Below, one piece after another: positions 7,202 through 9,370 of a DNA stretch of 9,370 nt. Under the pieces are notes generated by a model that worked only from the letters and a program-made list of their open reading frames with translations, did no database searches and was not told where the DNA came from. Source of the DNA: an uncultured Coriobacteriales bacterium. GTDB taxonomy: Bacteria; Actinomycetota; Coriobacteriia; Coriobacteriales; UMGS124. The stretch's first letter is position 1. Every line of letters begins with the position of its first letter. Where the stretch lies: positions 1 to 9,370 of the forward strand of contig CAKUKJ010000070.1 in the NCBI GenBank assembly GCA_934662525.1, in the 5' to 3' direction. Made by a program: the position numbers and the translations under genes.

Positions 7202-9259
7202 ATGACCGCACGCAACCGCACCACGCGCAGGGCCGCAAAACCCCGCATCGGCAAATACGTCGCCATCATCGCCTTGCTGCTCACCATGGCCGGCATCGTC
7301 GCCGCGGCGACCGCAACCTACTCGCTGGCCATGTCATGGCTCAAGGACCTCCCCGACTACTCCGACTCCGATGCCTACCTGCTCGCCGAGCCCACGAAGG
7401 TGCTCGACGCCGACGGCAACGTCATCGCGCAGTTCTACATGGAGAACCGCACCCCCATCACGAAGGACGAATGCTCCCAATACGTGCTGTGGGCCACGGT
7501 GGACACCGAGGACGAGCGCTTCTACGAGCACAACGGCGTCGACATCAAGGGCATCCTTCGCGCCGTGGTGGCCCAGCTCACAGGCGGCTCGGAGGGTGCG
7601 TCCACCATCACCCAGCAGCTCGTGCGCAACACGGTGCTGTCCGACGAGCAGTTCGAGCAGACGCTCTCGCGAAAGGTCCGCGAGGCCTACATCGCCACCC
7701 AGCTCGAGAAGATGTACTCCAAGGACGAGATCCTCATGATGTACCTCAACTCGATCTATTACGGCGCCGGCTGCTACGGCATCGAGGCGGCCTCTGAGAC
7801 CTACTTCGGCAAGAAGTGCTCGGAGCTCACCATCGCCGAGGCCGCGACGCTTGCAGGACTTCCGCAGTCGCCCTCGTACTACAACCCCCTCGCCAATCCC
7901 GAAAGCGCCATCGAGCGCCGCAACGTGGTGCTTGCCCACATGCTCGACAAGGGCCACATCACCCAGGAGGAGTACGACGAGGCTGTGGCGAGCGACCTGG
8001 TGCTCAACTACACGCCCCCCGAGCAGTCGGGCGCCTATGCCTACCCCTACTTCGTGGACTACGTGAAGTCGACGCTGTCCACCCAGTTCTCCACCGACGT
8101 CATCTTCAAGGGCGGCCTCACCGTCAAGACCACCATCTCGCCCAAATACCAGCAGGCAGCCGAGGACGCCGTGAACAGCGTGCTGCAGAACGCCGACGAC
8201 GAGCTTGAGGCCGCACTGGTGTGCATCGACCCCAACACCGGCTACATCCTCGCCATGGTGGGCGGGCGCGACTACAACACCGACCAGTTCAACCTCGCCA
8301 CGATGGCACGGCGCCAACCGGGGTCCTCGTTCAAGACATTCACGCTCACGGCGGCGATCCAGGCAGGCATGAGCCCCACCGTCATGGCAAACGGCAACGA
8401 CAACATTACCGTGGGCGACTGGGAGGTCCACAACTACGAGCGCCAGAGCTACGGCAACATAAGCCTGCGCCAAGCCACCTACCTTTCGTGCAACACCGTG
8501 TATGCCCAGGTCATCAACGAGATTGGCGTGCAGAGCGTCATTGACACGGCCTATGCGATGGGCATCACGACCGACCTGTCCGACCACGCCTACAACTCGC
8601 TGACGCTGGGCACCGCAGGCTGCAGCGTGCTGGAGATGGCGTCCTCCTACGGCACGCTGGCCGCCGGCGGCGTGCACTACGACACCACCTGCATCACCGA
8701 GGTGCTCGACCGAAACGGCAACTCGCTGTATACCTACGAGCCCGTCGGCACTCAGGCCGTCTCCCCCGAGGTGGCCGGCGCGGTGACCGACGTCCTCGAA
8801 GGCGTCGTCGCCTACGGCACGGGCACAGAGGCGCAACCCGACGTCGACCAGCCCGTGGCCGGCAAGACCGGCACGACCGACGACACGCGCGACCTGTGGT
8901 TCGTCGGCTATACGCCTCAGATCTCTGTGGCCGTGTGGGTGGGCTATCGCACGGAGACCGAGATTTGGTACCAAGGCTCGCTGGGCTCCACGCACACCCT
9001 GCCCAGCCCCATCTTCTCCCGCTTCGTGACCGAGGCGCTCGCAGGTGAGCCTCGCGAGGAGTTCCCCGAGGCCGGCAGCCCCGTCTACAAAGACAACTCC
9101 ACCTGGAGCTTCTCGCAGGGCACCTATGTCGAGCCTACCTGGTACGACGAGGAGGAAACCGACGAGGACTCTACGGACGAGGCCACCTACGACGACACGA
9201 GCGGCGAAGAGTCCGGTTCCGACTCAGGTGACAGCGATATTTCTTACGACGACGTGTAG
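7202..9259 (+). CDS. Class A penicillin-binding protein (bifunctional glycosyltransferase/transpeptidase)
   Basis: This enzyme polymerises lipid II glycan strands and cross-links their peptides on the outer face of the membrane. The protein has 685 residues. A short basic cytoplasmic tail (1-18) precedes one membrane anchor at about 19-40. The GT51 domain carries TEDERFYEHNGVD with E103-D104, GASTITQQLVRN at 132-143, RKVREAYIATQLE at 157-169 and KDEILMMYLNSIYYG at 174-188. The transpeptidase domain has SSFK with nucleophile S375, SCN at 429-431 and KTGT at 555-558. All catalytic motifs are intact. The C-terminus (about 649-685) is a D/E/S/T-rich acidic tail with no folded PASTA or FN3 domain. 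Start choice follows the ribosome-binding site at 7187. It is divergent from tyrS with 285 bp between, and is followed by a strong terminator, so it is probably monocistronic. Bacillus PBP1/PonA-like by architecture; the exact paralogue cannot be fixed. Confidence 0.95.
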   Translation: MTARNRTTRRAAKPRIGKYVAIIALLLTMAGIVAAATATYSLAMSWLKDLPDYSDSDAYLLAEPTKVLDADGNVIAQFYMENRTPITKDECSQYVLWATVDTEDERFYEHNGVDIKGILRAVVAQLTGGSEGASTITQQLVRNTVLSDEQFEQTLSRKVREAYIATQLEKMYSKDEILMMYLNSIYYGAGCYGIEAASETYFGKKCSELTIAEAATLAGLPQSPSYYNPLANPESAIERRNVVLAHMLDKGHITQEEYDEAVASDLVLNYTPPEQSGAYAYPYFVDYVKSTLSTQFSTDVIFKGGLTVKTTISPKYQQAAEDAVNSVLQNADDELEAALVCIDPNTGYILAMVGGRDYNTDQFNLATMARRQPGSSFKTFTLTAAIQAGMSPTVMANGNDNITVGDWEVHNYERQSYGNISLRQATYLSCNTVYAQVINEIGVQSVIDTAYAMGITTDLSDHAYNSLTLGTAGCSVLEMASSYGTLAAGGVHYDTTCITEVLDRNGNSLYTYEPVGTQAVSPEVAGAVTDVLEGVVAYGTGTEAQPDVDQPVAGKTGTTDDTRDLWFVGYTPQISVAVWVGYRTETEIWYQGSLGSTHTLPSPIFSRFVTEALAGEPREEFPEAGSPVYKDNSTWSFSQGTYVEPTWYDEEETDEDSTDEATYDDTSGEESGSDSGDSDISYDDV

Positions 9260-9300
9260 CTGCGCCTCGCCATGTAGCCACGGCAACGCCTCACCAATCA

Positions 9301-9331
9301 AAACCACCCCTCAAAGGGGTGGTTTGCTCTT
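9301..9331 (+). terminator. Intrinsic terminator of the PBP gene
   Basis: AAACCACCCCT (9301-9311) and AGGGGTGGTTT (9315-9325) form a perfect 11-bp stem with a three-base loop, followed by GCTCTT. The A-run on one side and T-run on the other make it usable in both directions. It begins 41 bases after the PBP stop codon. Confidence 0.85.
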
Positions 9332-9345
9332 AGGGTGTAACCCTA
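9331..9345. repeat. Short palindrome after the terminator
   Basis: TAGGGT-GTA-ACCCTA is a perfect 6-bp inverted repeat with a three-base centre. It is followed by CCCTAGGG (9341-9348) and GCCGGCCGGC (9351-9360). These could be part of the control region of a gene beyond the window; nothing more can be seen. Confidence 0.3.
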
Positions 9346-9370
9346 GGGATGCCGGCCGGCGCCTCAAGAC

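Noticed and set aside
7334..8995. 553-codon minus-strand open frame opposite the PBP gene
   Set aside because: Antisense shadow of a gene with complete GT51 and transpeptidase motifs.

Overview
This GC-rich window reads as ordinary chromosome from a high-GC Gram-positive bacterium. I favour an actinobacterium of the class Coriobacteriia (Olsenella/Atopobium/Collinsella/Eggerthella relatives). That placement rests on base composition, the overall look of SecA and TyrRS, and the presence of a very large STAND/SARP-type regulator. No rRNA or marker tree was available, so it is an inference. No phage, transposon, CRISPR array, tRNA or rRNA is visible.

Layout. Three genes lie on the minus strand and one on the plus strand. 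From right to left on the minus strand: tyrS (tyrosyl-tRNA synthetase, 5699-6916), a 1139-residue ATPase/SARP-type transcriptional regulator (1943-5362), and secA (preprotein translocase ATPase), which starts at 1748 and runs off the left edge. Divergent from tyrS is a class A penicillin-binding protein gene on the plus strand (7202-9259), closed by a strong intrinsic terminator at 9301-9331. The long open frames opposite secA, the regulator, tyrS and the PBP gene are antisense shadows typical of GC-rich coding DNA.

Three genes are housekeeping functions: protein export, tRNA charging and cell-wall synthesis. The regulator is the unusual gene. It has an N-terminal P-loop ATPase, a long helical middle, and a C-terminal winged-helix plus BTAD module. 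This is the reverse of the AfsR order and resembles MalT with its LuxR head replaced by a SARP head. Its 336-bp upstream region is AT-rich in part and unusually structured: a five-copy GTGAC-type repeat cluster including two heptamers at an 11-bp period, a palindrome over the likely -35 box, and a hairpin that could mask a Shine-Dalgarno sequence just before the start. Nothing in the window shows what it controls.

Smaller points: the tyrS start is ambiguous because the ribosome-binding site abuts the obvious ATG. A 57-codon open frame ends inside the secA ribosome-binding site. The tyrS/PBP divergent region holds a recognisable promoter for each gene, a long inverted repeat and a palindrome.
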